This document shows, one piece after another, positions 1 to 9,020 of a stretch of DNA of 45,295 bases (positions within the stretch are counted from its first letter, which is position 1; each line of letters begins with the position of its first letter). This DNA is from an uncultured Saprospiraceae bacterium (GTDB lineage: Bacteria > Bacteroidota > Bacteroidia > Chitinophagales > Saprospiraceae): assembly GCA_937924805.1 (NCBI GenBank), contig CALDTZ010000042.1, positions 1 to 45,295 on the forward strand. Reading direction: 5' to 3'. Under the pieces are notes generated by a model. That model did no database searches. It was not told the DNA's origin and saw only the letters and a list, made by a program, of their open reading frames with translations. The position numbers and the translations under genes were made by a program.

Positions 1-2
1 TC

Positions 3-341
3 GGCCGAGTCACGAAGGATAACTATTGGGACGAAAACAATGGGCGATCTTGGCTAAAAGGCGACGGTCATGAAGTCGATTTTGTGTTGGACCCATTTGC
101 TTGGCTTAGGATAACAGCAATGGACTCTAATGAACTTAAAGGTAGTTATATTCAATTGTGGAATAATTATGGTTTTGATGTAACAATTAATTCAGAAGTG
201 TATAACGATACATTATTGGTTAGAGGTAATAGACTAAATTACCTTTCATATCGATATTTTAACATTGGAAATAACAGCATTTTTGAGGATTCAATTTATT
301 GTCTTAAACTAGATACTAGTTTTATTCACATCTTATACTAA
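3..341 (+). CDS. 3' end of a gene cut by the window edge, unknown function
   Basis: An open frame runs without a stop from the first bases of the window to the TAA at 339-341. The visible 112 residues are therefore the C-terminal part of a longer protein. An internal ATG at 84 exists, but the frame continues upstream of it with protein-like composition, so I do not take it as the start. The visible part is rich in Tyr, Asn and Asp with alternating hydrophobic residues (for example LWNNYGFDVTINSEVYNDT), which suits a beta-rich extracytoplasmic domain. I recognise no family. A small broken secreted-protein gene follows 46 nt downstream on the same strand. Confidence 0.6.
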   Translation, partial: GRVTKDNYWDENNGRSWLKGDGHEVDFVLDPFAWLRITAMDSNELKGSYIQLWNNYGFDVTINSEVYNDTLLVRGNRLNYLSYRYFNIGNNSIFEDSIYCLKLDTSFIHILY

Positions 342-387
342 TATCGCTTATTCCCAAAATAGATAAAAACTAAAATCCGATTTTACT

Positions 388-679
388 ATGAAAAACTTAA
401 CACAACTTTGTGTAGTAGCTTTGCTATGTCTAAACCTAAATGTTCTATTTGGTCAATCTATAACAATCTCAGATTGCATACCGAACACCTACGAATCCTA
501 TGAGGTCTATTTCTCCTGTAATTCAAATGAAAAACTAGACATTGATTCAAAATTATAAAGGAGGACAGTCCTAACAGATCATGTAACGTTCTATTATCCA
601 GCATTTTCAAGTTTATTTGTCGTAAATAAAACTGAATGATCAAAGTAAAAAATGGACCTTGAATTTAAAATTTAACTAA
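388..679 (+). pseudogene. Broken small secreted-protein gene
   Basis: The ATG at 388 opens a 56-codon frame with a typical Bacteroidota signal peptide (MKNLTQLCVVALLCLNLNVL, then FGQ) that stops at TAA 556-558. Past that stop the same frame stays open to a TGA at 637-639 and reads as plausible protein. A +1 shift at about 634 continues with NDQSKKWTLNLKFN and a stop at 677-679. The simplest reading is a secreted protein of about 95 residues disabled by one nonsense change and one frameshift. The alternative is a real 56-residue exported peptide at 388-558. The tail overlaps the 3' end of the opposite-strand gene by 4 nt. I recognise no family. Confidence 0.4.
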
Positions 680-1227
680 TGTACTTTACTAAATAATACA
701 CGTTGAATCGTATATGGTGGATAACTATCAACAACAAATACTTCTTCTGGGTTTTCACTCCTATTTTTTGTCGATCTCGTTTTTTCTTCTTTTGATGTGA
801 TCACTTCATATTCAATGCCGCCTTCAATTCTTCGCATTCTTGACGTTATATACATTCCGGCAACGGTAAAACTCGAATAAAATGTATCATCAATAAAGTT
901 TTGATCAATAATAATTCCATCTTGCTCATCCAATTGATAAACCATATGATCTAAACTATCTGGTTTAATAATAATATAGTTTTTAATTCTTTCACCGTAT
1001 TTAGCGCTGTTGTATGTCATTATTGATGACCATTTGTTAGATGTCTCAAGTGCTTCTAACTCAAAATCAACATGTACCGTATCAATACGATTAGCCGTAG
1101 GATAATGCAAATACATATCCCCTTCATATTTACCCGTCCAATCATCAGGAAATACAAAATTTGACTGGCCGCTTGATGAGGATATTATACTGATCCACAT
1201 GACAATTACAATAAAAACCTTCTTCAT
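676..1227 (-). CDS. Small secreted protein, unknown function
   Basis: A 183-residue protein with a clear signal peptide (hydrophobic residues 4-19, cleavage near SSGQ-S). The mature part begins FPDDWTGKYEGDMYLHYP and continues with alternating polar and hydrophobic strands, including a WTGKYEG opening reminiscent of lipocalin-like secreted proteins. I cannot assign a family. There is no lipobox cysteine, so it is probably periplasmic or exported. It starts 5 nt after the stop of the S9 peptidase gene on the same strand, so the two are almost certainly cotranscribed. The 183-residue protein could assist the peptidase or simply share its promoter. No terminator hairpin is obvious downstream. 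Confidence 0.75.
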   Translation of the reverse strand: MKKVFIVIVMWISIISSSSGQSNFVFPDDWTGKYEGDMYLHYPTANRIDTVHVDFELEALETSNKWSSIMTYNSAKYGERIKNYIIIKPDSLDHMVYQLDEQDGIIIDQNFIDDTFYSSFTVAGMYITSRMRRIEGGIEYEVITSKEEKTRSTKNRSENPEEVFVVDSYPPYTIQRVLFSKVH

Positions 1228-1232
1228 TTTTT

Positions 1233-4013
1233 TTATTTTTCCAAATATTCTAACCCCTGATTTATTCCTTTTTCGATTGCTGGAACTCCCTTATGCATCC
1301 ATTTTGGAATAGGGTTACCTTTCAAATAATGATCAAAAAATTGCTGCATTCGGGTATTAAAATCAATCCTATTTTGTCGTTTTACTGGCCAATGGGGTTC
1401 ATCATTATAGTTAAGTAGCCAAGCCGTTTTATCCAATCGTCTCAAGCCAACAAAATATTCAATTCCTTGATACCAAGGCACAGCACCATCCTTATCGTTA
1501 TGCAAAATTAAAACGGGTGTCGTTACTTTGTCTAAATTAAAAAGTGGTGAATTTTCAATATACAATTCAGGCTTTTCCCAAAGTGTGGCTCCTAACCTAC
1601 TTTGGGTCTTTTCGTATTGAAACATTCGGCTCATACCAGTCCTCCATCGGATTCCTCCGTATGCACTTGTCATATTTACTACTGGAGCACCTGATTCTGC
1701 GCATGCAAATCGTCCCGTTTTAGTTAAAATATGCGCCACTTGATATCCACCCCAACTATGCCCTTGAAGTCCCATTTTATCTTTATCTACAAAACCTAAA
1801 TCCAGTACAGCGTCAACACCTGTCATAACAGCATCCAGCGCACTTTGCCCAGGATAACCGATCGTATAAGGAACATCCGGATTAAAAATAACATAACCCT
1901 GATTTGCATAGTAACTATAATTAATGGTTGATCGATGCGCATAAGGTGAACGATGACGATGTAATCCATCAGAACTTCTTTCATAGAAATTTACAATCAT
2001 TGGATACTTCTCATTCTCATCGAAATTTGCTGGCTTTACTAACATACCTGTCATAGGTTTATCATCCACTCCAGTCCATTCAATCAATTCTATTGATCCC
2101 CAAGCATACTGCTTTTGTTGCTGGTTAATTCCTGAAATCTTATTCGCTTGCGCAAATGTCAAATCGGAATGAATTAAATCAGGAAAAACATCAAAATTCT
2201 CTTTTGTATATATAATATCATCGCTATCTTTTGCTTTTATTGGTCGCATCGAAAATTTAAAATCGTCATCAATGTATTCCGTAATTTTATTCGTTTCAAG
2301 ATTTAGAAATCCGTAACCACTTCCTTTTGTTTTCTCTTGAAAAATATGAACCATAATCGTAGTATCTGTCGATATAAAATCCAATTCTTCATCTAATGGA
2401 ATATACCGGTATGTCTTTTTTTGTTCACGTCCTTGCGTCACTCTCTTAGGCTTCTTTTTTCCCATAGGGTCAACTTGCCAAATATCATATCGATCATAGA
2501 TATAAATATATTTATCATCTTCGGACCATGACATACTACCATAAGGCCAAGGATCGGCAGGAGCATCATGTAATTCATTGTGAAAGATAGAAGTCTTGTC
2601 CGTTGTTATCGCGTATTCTTTACTTTTACCAATATTGTATACTCTATATTCTTTGGCTATTCGGCTATACCAAAACACATATTTACCATTTGGAGACATC
2701 GAAGGGTAACCGTCCATTCTCCGTACGATTTGTTCTTTCTTCCCTGTCTTTAAATTAATTAGATACAAATCTTTAAAAGTAAAACCAAGCCAAGAAAGGT
2801 ATTCTTGGTAGGGTTTTTCATCAATCCCAAGTGCATAATCACCTGATCTTTTGACATCAAACCGAATATTGTCAACCGTTTCTGTTGCTATATTGATATT
2901 TTTTCTTGCAAGAATATCATAATAAGCAAGGTATGATTTAGTCTTTTCAGATGCTAATCGAGTCTTTTGTTGAGTATGCAATAACTTATCTTTAGTATTC
3001 CAAACTTCAACTTGTACAATTTCATCATCAAGTAAGCTTGTATCTTGAACGAAAGGCATTCGGCGTAAGCCATAAAATAATCGTGATTCATCTTCCGAAA
3101 AAATAGGTTTTCGATCACCACTCACTAGCCAATCTTTTTTTAAAACTCTTGATTGATCATCAATGATCGGACTCAATGCTTTGGTTCGACTATCAAAAAG
3201 CATTACTCTAAAAGGTTTTATTTTTGCTTCAGTAGTGTCGAAGTTTGCACAAAAACTGACAAATCTACCCGATTTTGAAATATTCAATTTTGAATAATCT
3301 CCTTTCTTTCTAATGATTTTCGTAGGTCCTTTATCCATTATATCTCGGAGATATAAACCATTGAGATTTGTAGTATCATTACCTGTACTGTGATAAACTA
3401 ATTTCCCCTTGCGCTCCGAAAAAATAAGATCTTTGCAATAACCAATAGAAATATCACTTTTAGCCTGACCTGATCGTACAATATAATGCGTTCCATTTTC
3501 TTCATTCTCTTCTTTGACTAAATTAGCATGGGCGATAGAGTCAATATCAACTGTCATGGGCAATACCTCATATGCTATCGTTCCACCCCACTTACTAGGC
3601 ATTTTATATTGTTTGATATGTGGAATTTTTTCTACCCGCTTTTCTTCAAAATAAAAAATGGCTAATGTATCATTCGGAAAAAAACGATCATCCGCCTTGC
3701 TGCGTCTCAACATTTCTGTCGAATCTATCGATGGCTCTACCATAAAGGCAACATAATCATTATCAAAGTCTATTTGAAAATTATGCCCCCGTTCAAAGCT
3801 GTATTGTCTTTTCGTTATGGTATTATAAATCGTAATCACTCCATCTCCTTTATGCGGTTTTGCAACATATACTACCCAATGACCGTCGTTCGAAATTCCT
3901 TTTTCTTGGATTGTTTTCCAATCATCATACACGGACAAATCCATCATTTTACCTTGACCAAAAGTCAAGTTTATCATTAGTAGAGAAAAGAGGGCTATAT
4001 AGTTATATTTCAT
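1233..4013 (-). CDS. Secreted S9-family (prolyl oligopeptidase-type) serine peptidase
   Basis: A secreted serine peptidase of about 926 residues. A long N-terminal region, probably a beta-propeller with repeated strand-turn motifs such as SMSWSEDDKYIYIYD, gates a C-terminal alpha/beta-hydrolase domain. The nucleophile motif GHSWGG is intact (Ser about 753). The triad is completed by Asp in HNDKDGAVPW (about 842) and His in DEPHWP (about 874). The domain order is that of DPP4/acylaminoacyl peptidase-like S9 enzymes. The frame is open to an ATG at 4073, but I place the start at ATG 4013 because MKYNYIALFSLLMINLTFGQ is then a clean signal peptide. ATG 4028 is a second option. The likely role is peptide degradation in the periplasm or at the surface. 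A small secreted protein follows 5 nt downstream. Confidence 0.9.
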   Translation of the reverse strand: MKYNYIALFSLLMINLTFGQGKMMDLSVYDDWKTIQEKGISNDGHWVVYVAKPHKGDGVITIYNTITKRQYSFERGHNFQIDFDNDYVAFMVEPSIDSTEMLRRSKADDRFFPNDTLAIFYFEEKRVEKIPHIKQYKMPSKWGGTIAYEVLPMTVDIDSIAHANLVKEENEENGTHYIVRSGQAKSDISIGYCKDLIFSERKGKLVYHSTGNDTTNLNGLYLRDIMDKGPTKIIRKKGDYSKLNISKSGRFVSFCANFDTTEAKIKPFRVMLFDSRTKALSPIIDDQSRVLKKDWLVSGDRKPIFSEDESRLFYGLRRMPFVQDTSLLDDEIVQVEVWNTKDKLLHTQQKTRLASEKTKSYLAYYDILARKNINIATETVDNIRFDVKRSGDYALGIDEKPYQEYLSWLGFTFKDLYLINLKTGKKEQIVRRMDGYPSMSPNGKYVFWYSRIAKEYRVYNIGKSKEYAITTDKTSIFHNELHDAPADPWPYGSMSWSEDDKYIYIYDRYDIWQVDPMGKKKPKRVTQGREQKKTYRYIPLDEELDFISTDTTIMVHIFQEKTKGSGYGFLNLETNKITEYIDDDFKFSMRPIKAKDSDDIIYTKENFDVFPDLIHSDLTFAQANKISGINQQQKQYAWGSIELIEWTGVDDKPMTGMLVKPANFDENEKYPMIVNFYERSSDGLHRHRSPYAHRSTINYSYYANQGYVIFNPDVPYTIGYPGQSALDAVMTGVDAVLDLGFVDKDKMGLQGHSWGGYQVAHILTKTGRFACAESGAPVVNMTSAYGGIRWRTGMSRMFQYEKTQSRLGATLWEKPELYIENSPLFNLDKVTTPVLILHNDKDGAVPWYQGIEYFVGLRRLDKTAWLLNYNDEPHWPVKRQNRIDFNTRMQQFFDHYLKGNPIPKWMHKGVPAIEKGINQGLEYLEK

Positions 4014-4243
4014 TTTATTAAGGTACATGTTTTTTTTCTGCGTAAATGAATATTGTAATTGATAATCATACATGGTTTTTCAACGCTTCAATCTTTTAAC
4101 ATTTAGTCCCATTTTTCATTTTTTGAATATTGGCTATTATTACCAAAAGCATCACTAAAGAAATTATGTTAAGAATAGAATGAATAGATGCTTATTGTCA
4201 ATTATTACTGAGAAAAGGATGCTAATAAATATTAATTTGTAGC

Positions 4244-4251
4244 CATCTTTG
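4244..4251 (+). promoter_or_regulatory. Possible -7 promoter element of mgsA-uvrC
   Basis: CATCTTTG matches the Bacteroidota -7 consensus TAnnTTTG at all but one position and lies 13 nt upstream of the mgsA ATG. This spacing resembles that before the helicase and the OmpP1 gene in this window. No TTG is found at the expected -33 distance, so this is a weak call. Confidence 0.35.
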
Positions 4252-4264
4252 TACAAATTAATTT

Positions 4265-4651
4265 ATGAGCATAAATATTGCGTTAATCGCACATGATGGA
4301 AAGAAAGCTGATATGGTATCTTTTATCCTTCAAAATAAATCTTTCTTAAAAAACACAAATTTATTTGCTACTGGGACCACAGGTAGCAAAATAGAAAGCG
4401 AAGGTTTTACTGTAGAAAAACTCCTTTCTGGGCCATTAGGTGGTGATGCTCAAATTGCGACAATGGTAGCGACAAATCAACTTGACTTGGTTATCTTTTT
4501 CAGAGACCCACTTGATAAACATCCCCATGAACCAGATGTCCAAATGTTACTTAGACAATGTGATGTTCATAATGTTCCTCTTGCTACAAATCCAAAATCC
4601 GCTTTTTATATCCTTAAAGGAATTGTAACAATGTTTCCTGGACTCAAATGA
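4265..4651 (+). CDS. mgsA: Methylglyoxal synthase
   Basis: Converts dihydroxyacetone phosphate to methylglyoxal and phosphate, a bypass that releases phosphate when upper glycolysis is overloaded. The 128-residue protein is a compact MgsA lacking the N- and C-terminal extensions of the 152-residue E. coli enzyme. Family motifs are in order: IALIAHDGKK with His10/Asp11, the phosphate-binding ATGTTG at 35-40, LSGPLGGDAQ with the catalytic Asp61, FFRDPLDKHPHEPD at 78-91 with His88 and Asp91, and NVPLATN at 103-109. All catalytic positions of the E. coli enzyme (His19, Asp20, Asp71, His98, Asp101) have counterparts. The stop overlaps the uvrC start as ATGA (4 nt), implying translational coupling. 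Confidence 0.95.
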   Translation: MSINIALIAHDGKKADMVSFILQNKSFLKNTNLFATGTTGSKIESEGFTVEKLLSGPLGGDAQIATMVATNQLDLVIFFRDPLDKHPHEPDVQMLLRQCDVHNVPLATNPKSAFYILKGIVTMFPGLK

Positions 4652-6456
4652 CAAAAGAAGATTATAAAAATATCGCCCATACAATACCTAAAAATCCAGG
4701 CATCTATAAATTTATGGATGCAGAAGACAAAATTCTATACGTAGGTAAAGCAAAAAATCTTAAAAACCGAGTAAACTCATATTTTGTAAATGACAAACAA
4801 AAATCTTTTAAAACAAGAACATTAGTAAAAAATGCTCATCATATTGATGTTCTTATTGTTGATACCGAACAAGATGCATTATTATTAGAAAATAGTTTGA
4901 TTAAAAATTTCCAACCACGCTATAATGTAATGTTGAAAGATGGAAAATCATACACCTACATTTGTATAAAAAACGAGCGTTTTCCAAGGGTTTTCTTTAC
5001 TCGAAAATTTATTAAAGATGGATCTCAATATTTCGGACCTTATACATCAAAATATAGGGCTAAAGTTGTTTTTGATCTAATCAAGCGCCTATTTAAAATT
5101 AGAACTTGTAGCCTCCCACTAACAAAAGAAAATATTGAAGCAAAGAAATTTAAAGTCTGCTTAGAATACCATATCAAAAATTGTTTGGGACCATGTGAAG
5201 GTTTAGAATCAGAAATTTTTTATAATGATAAAGTCAACCAGGTAAAGAATATTCTTAATGGAAAATTCAAACCAGTAAAAGATTATGTAAAAGCTCAAAT
5301 GCAGATACATGTTGACAAGTTGGAGTTTGAGCAGGCTCAAGATTTAAAAGAAAAACTTACCTACTTCGAAGATTTCCAATCGAAATCTACTGTTGTGAGT
5401 ACAACAATTGATGACCTTGATGTATTTGCATTAAAAATCAATGAAGAGTTTGGGTTTGTAACTTACCTAAAAATAATTGATGGAGCTATTATAAATTCTG
5501 ATACAATTGAAATTAAATTGAATGCTGAAAGTGAAAAGAAGAGTATACTACTTTATGCAATATTGAGACTTAGAGAAAAATTCAACAGTATTTCAAAAGA
5601 GCTCCTGGTACCATTTGACCTCGATATAGAAATAGATGATTTCAAATGGCATGTTCCGAAGCGTGGTGACAAACTTAAATTATTAGAACTTGCTGAAAAA
5701 AACCTTACCTATTTTGTCTTTGAGAAACGGAAGCAAGCAATAAATAAAGTTAAAAAAGTAACGTCAGCTGAGCGGATTCTAACCACACTCAAGGAAGATT
5801 TACAAATGGATGTCTTACCTTTTCATATTGAATGTTTTGATAACTCTAATATTCAAGGAACCAATCCAGTAGCTAGTTGCGTCGTATTCAAAAATGCTAA
5901 ACCATCCAAATCTGATTATCGTAAATTTAATATCAAAACGGTAAAAGGTCCAGATGACTTTGCATCCATGACAGAAGTAGTTGGTCGTCGGTATCGACGA
6001 TTGCTCAAAGAAGAAAAACCGCTTCCCCAACTTGTTATTATCGATGGTGGTAAAGGGCAATTAAGTGCCACCATGAAAAGTATTGATGAATTAGGCTTAC
6101 GCAACAAAATGGTTGTCGTAGGCATTGCCAAACGATTAGAAGAAATTTATTTCCCAGAAGATTCTATCCCTTTATATATTAGTAAAAAATCTGAAAGCTT
6201 AAAACTAATCCAACAACTACGAAATGAAGCTCATCGATTTGCGATCAATTTTCATCGAGATCAACGAAGTAAAAATGCGCTTGGCACAGCATTAACTGAT
6301 ATTCCAGGTGTTGGAAAAACTACCGCTGAAAAACTGCTTACTCGATATAAATCGATTAAACGAATAAAAGGCCTACAAAAAGAAGAATTAGAGACAGTAG
6401 TCGGAAAATCGGTTACAAAAAAGATCTTTGATTATTGGCATGGAGAAGAAGAATAA
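4648..6456 (+). CDS. uvrC: Excinuclease ABC subunit C
   Basis: The nuclease subunit of UvrABC nucleotide excision repair, which cuts on both sides of a bulky lesion. The 602 residues carry the full domain order. A GIY-YIG nuclease spans about 15-95 (NPGIYKFMDAEDKILYVGKA), and four cysteines lie in the CSL...CLEYHIKNCLGPCEG region. A UVR motif that binds UvrB is at about 212-243. The RNase H-like 5'-incision domain has FDNSN, DGGKGQ and a late His in RNEAHRFAINFHR. Tandem helix-hairpin-helix motifs (DIPGVGKTTAEKLL) close the protein. Length and motifs are normal, so I expect an active enzyme. It overlaps mgsA by 4 nt and is followed 16 nt later by a lipoprotein gene. Confidence 0.97.
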   Translation: MTKEDYKNIAHTIPKNPGIYKFMDAEDKILYVGKAKNLKNRVNSYFVNDKQKSFKTRTLVKNAHHIDVLIVDTEQDALLLENSLIKNFQPRYNVMLKDGKSYTYICIKNERFPRVFFTRKFIKDGSQYFGPYTSKYRAKVVFDLIKRLFKIRTCSLPLTKENIEAKKFKVCLEYHIKNCLGPCEGLESEIFYNDKVNQVKNILNGKFKPVKDYVKAQMQIHVDKLEFEQAQDLKEKLTYFEDFQSKSTVVSTTIDDLDVFALKINEEFGFVTYLKIIDGAIINSDTIEIKLNAESEKKSILLYAILRLREKFNSISKELLVPFDLDIEIDDFKWHVPKRGDKLKLLELAEKNLTYFVFEKRKQAINKVKKVTSAERILTTLKEDLQMDVLPFHIECFDNSNIQGTNPVASCVVFKNAKPSKSDYRKFNIKTVKGPDDFASMTEVVGRRYRRLLKEEKPLPQLVIIDGGKGQLSATMKSIDELGLRNKMVVVGIAKRLEEIYFPEDSIPLYISKKSESLKLIQQLRNEAHRFAINFHRDQRSKNALGTALTDIPGVGKTTAEKLLTRYKSIKRIKGLQKEELETVVGKSVTKKIFDYWHGEEE

Positions 6457-6472
6457 GTAAAACAATTTCACA

Positions 6473-6826
6473 ATGAAAAATATCATTCTACTAGCAAGCA
6501 TTTTTGTATTTATTGGATGTTCAGAAAATCCTTATAAAAAAGAAATCCTCGGTGAGTGGTCCGTCCATTCGTGGGTAAGAGAGATCGATATGGCTAAAGT
6601 GAAACAAAAAATGGACTTCGTTTTTACAGAAGATGGACGATACCAAATCGATTATGGATCTGAAAAAGAAATAGGAAATTTTTGGTTTGTAAATGATGAC
6701 CTAATTACACATGAAGATGGAATGACAAAAAAAAGTGTCAAAGTTGTCTTGTTGCGTAATGATTCACTACTTATGAGAATGAATCGATCAGGATCTATTG
6801 AAAGTGTGCTATTACTAAAAAAATAA
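6473..6826 (+). CDS. Small lipoprotein, lipocalin-like
   Basis: A 117-residue lipoprotein. The lipobox FIGC places the lipidated Cys at residue 16, followed by SENPYKKEILGEWSVHSW and a beta-rich body with EIGNFWFVNDDLITHED. The opening LGEW and the final strand ESVLLLKK resemble the small lipocalin-like lipoproteins common in this phylum. I cannot name a subfamily. It starts 16 nt after uvrC and is probably in the same transcript, though nothing in it suggests a role in DNA repair. No terminator is evident after it. Confidence 0.8.
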   Translation: MKNIILLASIFVFIGCSENPYKKEILGEWSVHSWVREIDMAKVKQKMDFVFTEDGRYQIDYGSEKEIGNFWFVNDDLITHEDGMTKKSVKVVLLRNDSLLMRMNRSGSIESVLLLKK

Positions 6827-6870
6827 AACAATAGAGTTTTAAAGCAAGGAAGCTACAAATCGATGTACTA

Positions 6871-6944
6871 TTAGGAATCCTAAATAAACTCAAATTAATT
6901 TTGGGTTATTAATTATCCAATCAAAACATTTACATTTAATGTAA
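6871..6944 (+). promoter_or_regulatory. Candidate promoter with two palindromes upstream of the GNAT gene
   Basis: TAATTTTG at 6896-6903 is a perfect TAnnTTTG match. Just upstream, where the -33 region would be, is TTAGGAATCCTAA (6871-6883), a 6-bp-arm palindrome with a 1-nt centre. Downstream in the leader is TTACATTTAATGTAA (6930-6944), a 7-bp-arm palindrome with a 1-nt centre. Both have the shape of dimeric repressor operators. No TTG is present at the -33 position. The gene start is at 6989. Confidence 0.3.
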
Positions 6945-6988
6945 GGCAAAAAATAATCAAACTTAGAATTTTAAGAACACTATTAAAA

Positions 6989-7534
6989 ATGAATTTTCCT
7001 TTACATAAAAAGCTAAAAAATGGTCAAATGATCATCATAAGGGAGGCCTCCGAAAAGGATGCTCATAATGCAATAATTTATTCGAAAATAGTCGGTGATG
7101 AATCAGATAATCTTTCGTTTAGTGGCGATGAATTTAATAAAACCATAGAAGATGAAATAAAAATATTTCATGACCATGCCGTTGCCAAAAATGAAATCTT
7201 CCTTGTAGCTTATTTAGATGGTAAACTTGTTTCAATGGCTGATATTTCAAGCTCACGTAAAAAACGACGACAACATGTAGGTGAATTTGGAATCTCAGTA
7301 ATGAAAGCCTATTGGGGCTTAGGAATCGGACGGATAATGATAGAAACTATGATTACTTTTTGTAGGGAGTCGGGTATCATAAAAAAATTAAACTTGGTAG
7401 CCAATGCAAAAAACACCTCTGCCATCAGACTTTATAAATCTCTAGGATTTAAACATGAAGGGACCTTGATTAAAGATTTTTATGTTAATGGCGAATTCCT
7501 CGATTCTGTATGTATGGGAATGATCATAGATTAA
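6989..7534 (+). CDS. GNAT-family N-acetyltransferase
   Basis: A 181-residue acetyl-CoA-dependent N-acyltransferase of the RimI/RimJ-like type. The core strand and acetyl-CoA pyrophosphate loop read VMKAYWGLGIGRIMIETMI (the Q/RxxGxG/A motif appears as WGLGIG), followed by NAKNTSAIRLYKSLGFKHEG, the classical motif B region. The full GNAT fold is covered, from IREASEKDAHN near the N-terminus to the last strands. The substrate cannot be read from the sequence and could be a protein N-terminus, a small amine or an antibiotic. It stands alone with its own promoter candidate at 6896 and palindromes at 6871 and 6930. Confidence 0.9.
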   Translation: MNFPLHKKLKNGQMIIIREASEKDAHNAIIYSKIVGDESDNLSFSGDEFNKTIEDEIKIFHDHAVAKNEIFLVAYLDGKLVSMADISSSRKKRRQHVGEFGISVMKAYWGLGIGRIMIETMITFCRESGIIKKLNLVANAKNTSAIRLYKSLGFKHEGTLIKDFYVNGEFLDSVCMGMIID

Positions 7535-7606
7535 TATAAAAATCATCGTGATTCCTATTACTCTATAAGAAGAATAAATATTTGTTCACTCTAAATAAAT
7601 ACTGTT

Positions 7607-8101
7607 ATGAATCAACGATATCTCGATTATGCAAACTATAACATTTGGGCAAATAATCGATTGATCAATAATTTACAACTCCTTGATAATGCACTATTGA
7701 CTAAAGAAATAATTGGGAGTTTTTCAACGATACGAGCCACAATCAAACATATATGGTTTGCTGAAACAGGGTGGCTTTCAAGATTAAATGAGAAAGGATG
7801 GGAAGCTCAAAAAGTAACAACTTTTTCTGGAATAAATCAGTTGCTTTTCAAAGAATGGCAAACTACATCTCTTGATTTTAAAAAATTTGTAAAACAATCA
7901 GATTTAGAGAAACTAATACAGTTTGAACATAATGGAATGTTGTTTTCTATCCCTTCAAGAGAGATTGTACACACCGTATTTAATCATGGAACTTATCATC
8001 GTGGCCAAGTTGTAATGATGATGAGACAGCTAGGTATCACGGACATTGTACAGACGGATTATATTGAATGGGTAAGAGAAGTGAAAATAGGGAATGCCTA
8101 A
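7607..8101 (+). CDS. DinB-family metal-dependent four-helix protein
   Basis: A 164-residue DinB/YfiT-like putative metalloprotein. Three His residues at the usual positions should form the metal site: His48 in IKHIWFAE, and His127 and His131 in FNHGTYHRGQ. The motif HGTYHRGQVVMMMRQLG and the terminal DYIEWVRE are typical of the family. Related proteins are thiol transferases or uncharacterised hydrolases, and the name comes from damage-inducible B. subtilis genes. The substrate here is unknown. It follows the GNAT gene by 72 nt and may or may not share its transcript. Confidence 0.9.
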   Translation: MNQRYLDYANYNIWANNRLINNLQLLDNALLTKEIIGSFSTIRATIKHIWFAETGWLSRLNEKGWEAQKVTTFSGINQLLFKEWQTTSLDFKKFVKQSDLEKLIQFEHNGMLFSIPSREIVHTVFNHGTYHRGQVVMMMRQLGITDIVQTDYIEWVREVKIGNA

Positions 8102-8359
8102 TAAATCCAACTTACCTAAGAAATAATATCCCTTCAATTTAAACTACAATACTTTTTGTTTAAAGCCTTATCTGCTTGAAAAGCAATTACATTAATTTCA
8201 ATTGTTGCGGTTAAATCGAATAATTATTCTTTACAACGAATGATAGGCTTTGAATCATAAAAGTTGCAAGCGAGCTAATCGTATCTAAAAAAAGTTAAAA
8301 AAAAGTTTATATATAGTTTTTATTTAAATGTATTTACATTGCAAAAAAATATAACTGTT

Positions 8360-8959
8360 ATGAAAAAAATAATCTTAAAATTTAGCACTCTATTTTTAGC
8401 CATACTATTTACTCAAAATTTGAATGCACAAGCAATCAGCGCTGCTGGAGCTTTGGGTTGGGCCGTTCCTGGTGGATCTGGTGTTAGTGATAAGATGGAG
8501 GACTTAAATCTTGATGGAGGACTTACATATTTTGGAGATATTATGTATCACTTAGATTCTAAAATTGGGTTTGGTTTGCATTACCAAGGGTCTATTTTAG
8601 CAGGTGTTGGAGGTGGAGATACTGACATTTTTGGAATGCGATTTATAGGAGCTAAAGGGCAATATACTTTTTTGGAAGGAAATTTTGAACCTTTCGTTGG
8701 ATTAGGGTTAGGGTTATCTCAACTCTTAACACCTGAATTATCAATAACAGATGGAAATGGTATGACTACCCTAGTACCTGAAAATAGAAGCAGTAACATT
8801 GGCATTTTACCAGAAGTTGGTTTTTATGTTAAAAATTTCTTTTTAAGTGTTCAATATTTGGTTCCTGTCAACTATACAGTGGAAGAAGTGAATATTGTAA
8901 GTAAAGCATTAGGAACTGTAAATATCAATGTAGGATACAGATACAAATACGAATGGTAG
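8360..8959 (+). CDS. Outer-membrane beta-barrel protein
   Basis: About 199 residues from the ATG at 8360. The frame is open to 8339, but MKKIILKFSTLFLAILFTQN ending NLNAQ is the natural signal peptide. The mature part is Gly-rich with amphipathic strands (GDIMYHLDSKIGFGLHYQ, FVGLGLGLSQ) and ends in an aromatic residue (NVGYRYKYEW), the signature recognised by the BAM complex. It is a small 8-stranded-type barrel of the OmpX/OmpW/porin-like class. No substrate can be predicted. It is followed by a strong intrinsic terminator at 8985 and is therefore monocistronic. Confidence 0.8.
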   Translation: MKKIILKFSTLFLAILFTQNLNAQAISAAGALGWAVPGGSGVSDKMEDLNLDGGLTYFGDIMYHLDSKIGFGLHYQGSILAGVGGGDTDIFGMRFIGAKGQYTFLEGNFEPFVGLGLGLSQLLTPELSITDGNGMTTLVPENRSSNIGILPEVGFYVKNFFLSVQYLVPVNYTVEEVNIVSKALGTVNINVGYRYKYEW

Positions 8960-8984
8960 CTAGATAATAGGATATAAATAACGT

Positions 8985-9020
8985 AGCTTCTCGAATCAAC
9001 TTTCGAGAAGCTTTTTTTTT
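8985..9020 (+). terminator. Intrinsic terminator after the small barrel gene
   Basis: AGCTTCTCGAA (8985-8995) pairs perfectly with TTCGAGAAGCT (9002-9012) around a 6-nt loop, followed by a run of Ts to 9020. Confidence 0.9.

Noticed and set aside
458..643. 61-codon minus-strand open frame
   Set aside because: It lies antisense to the broken secreted-protein gene and has no recognisable features.
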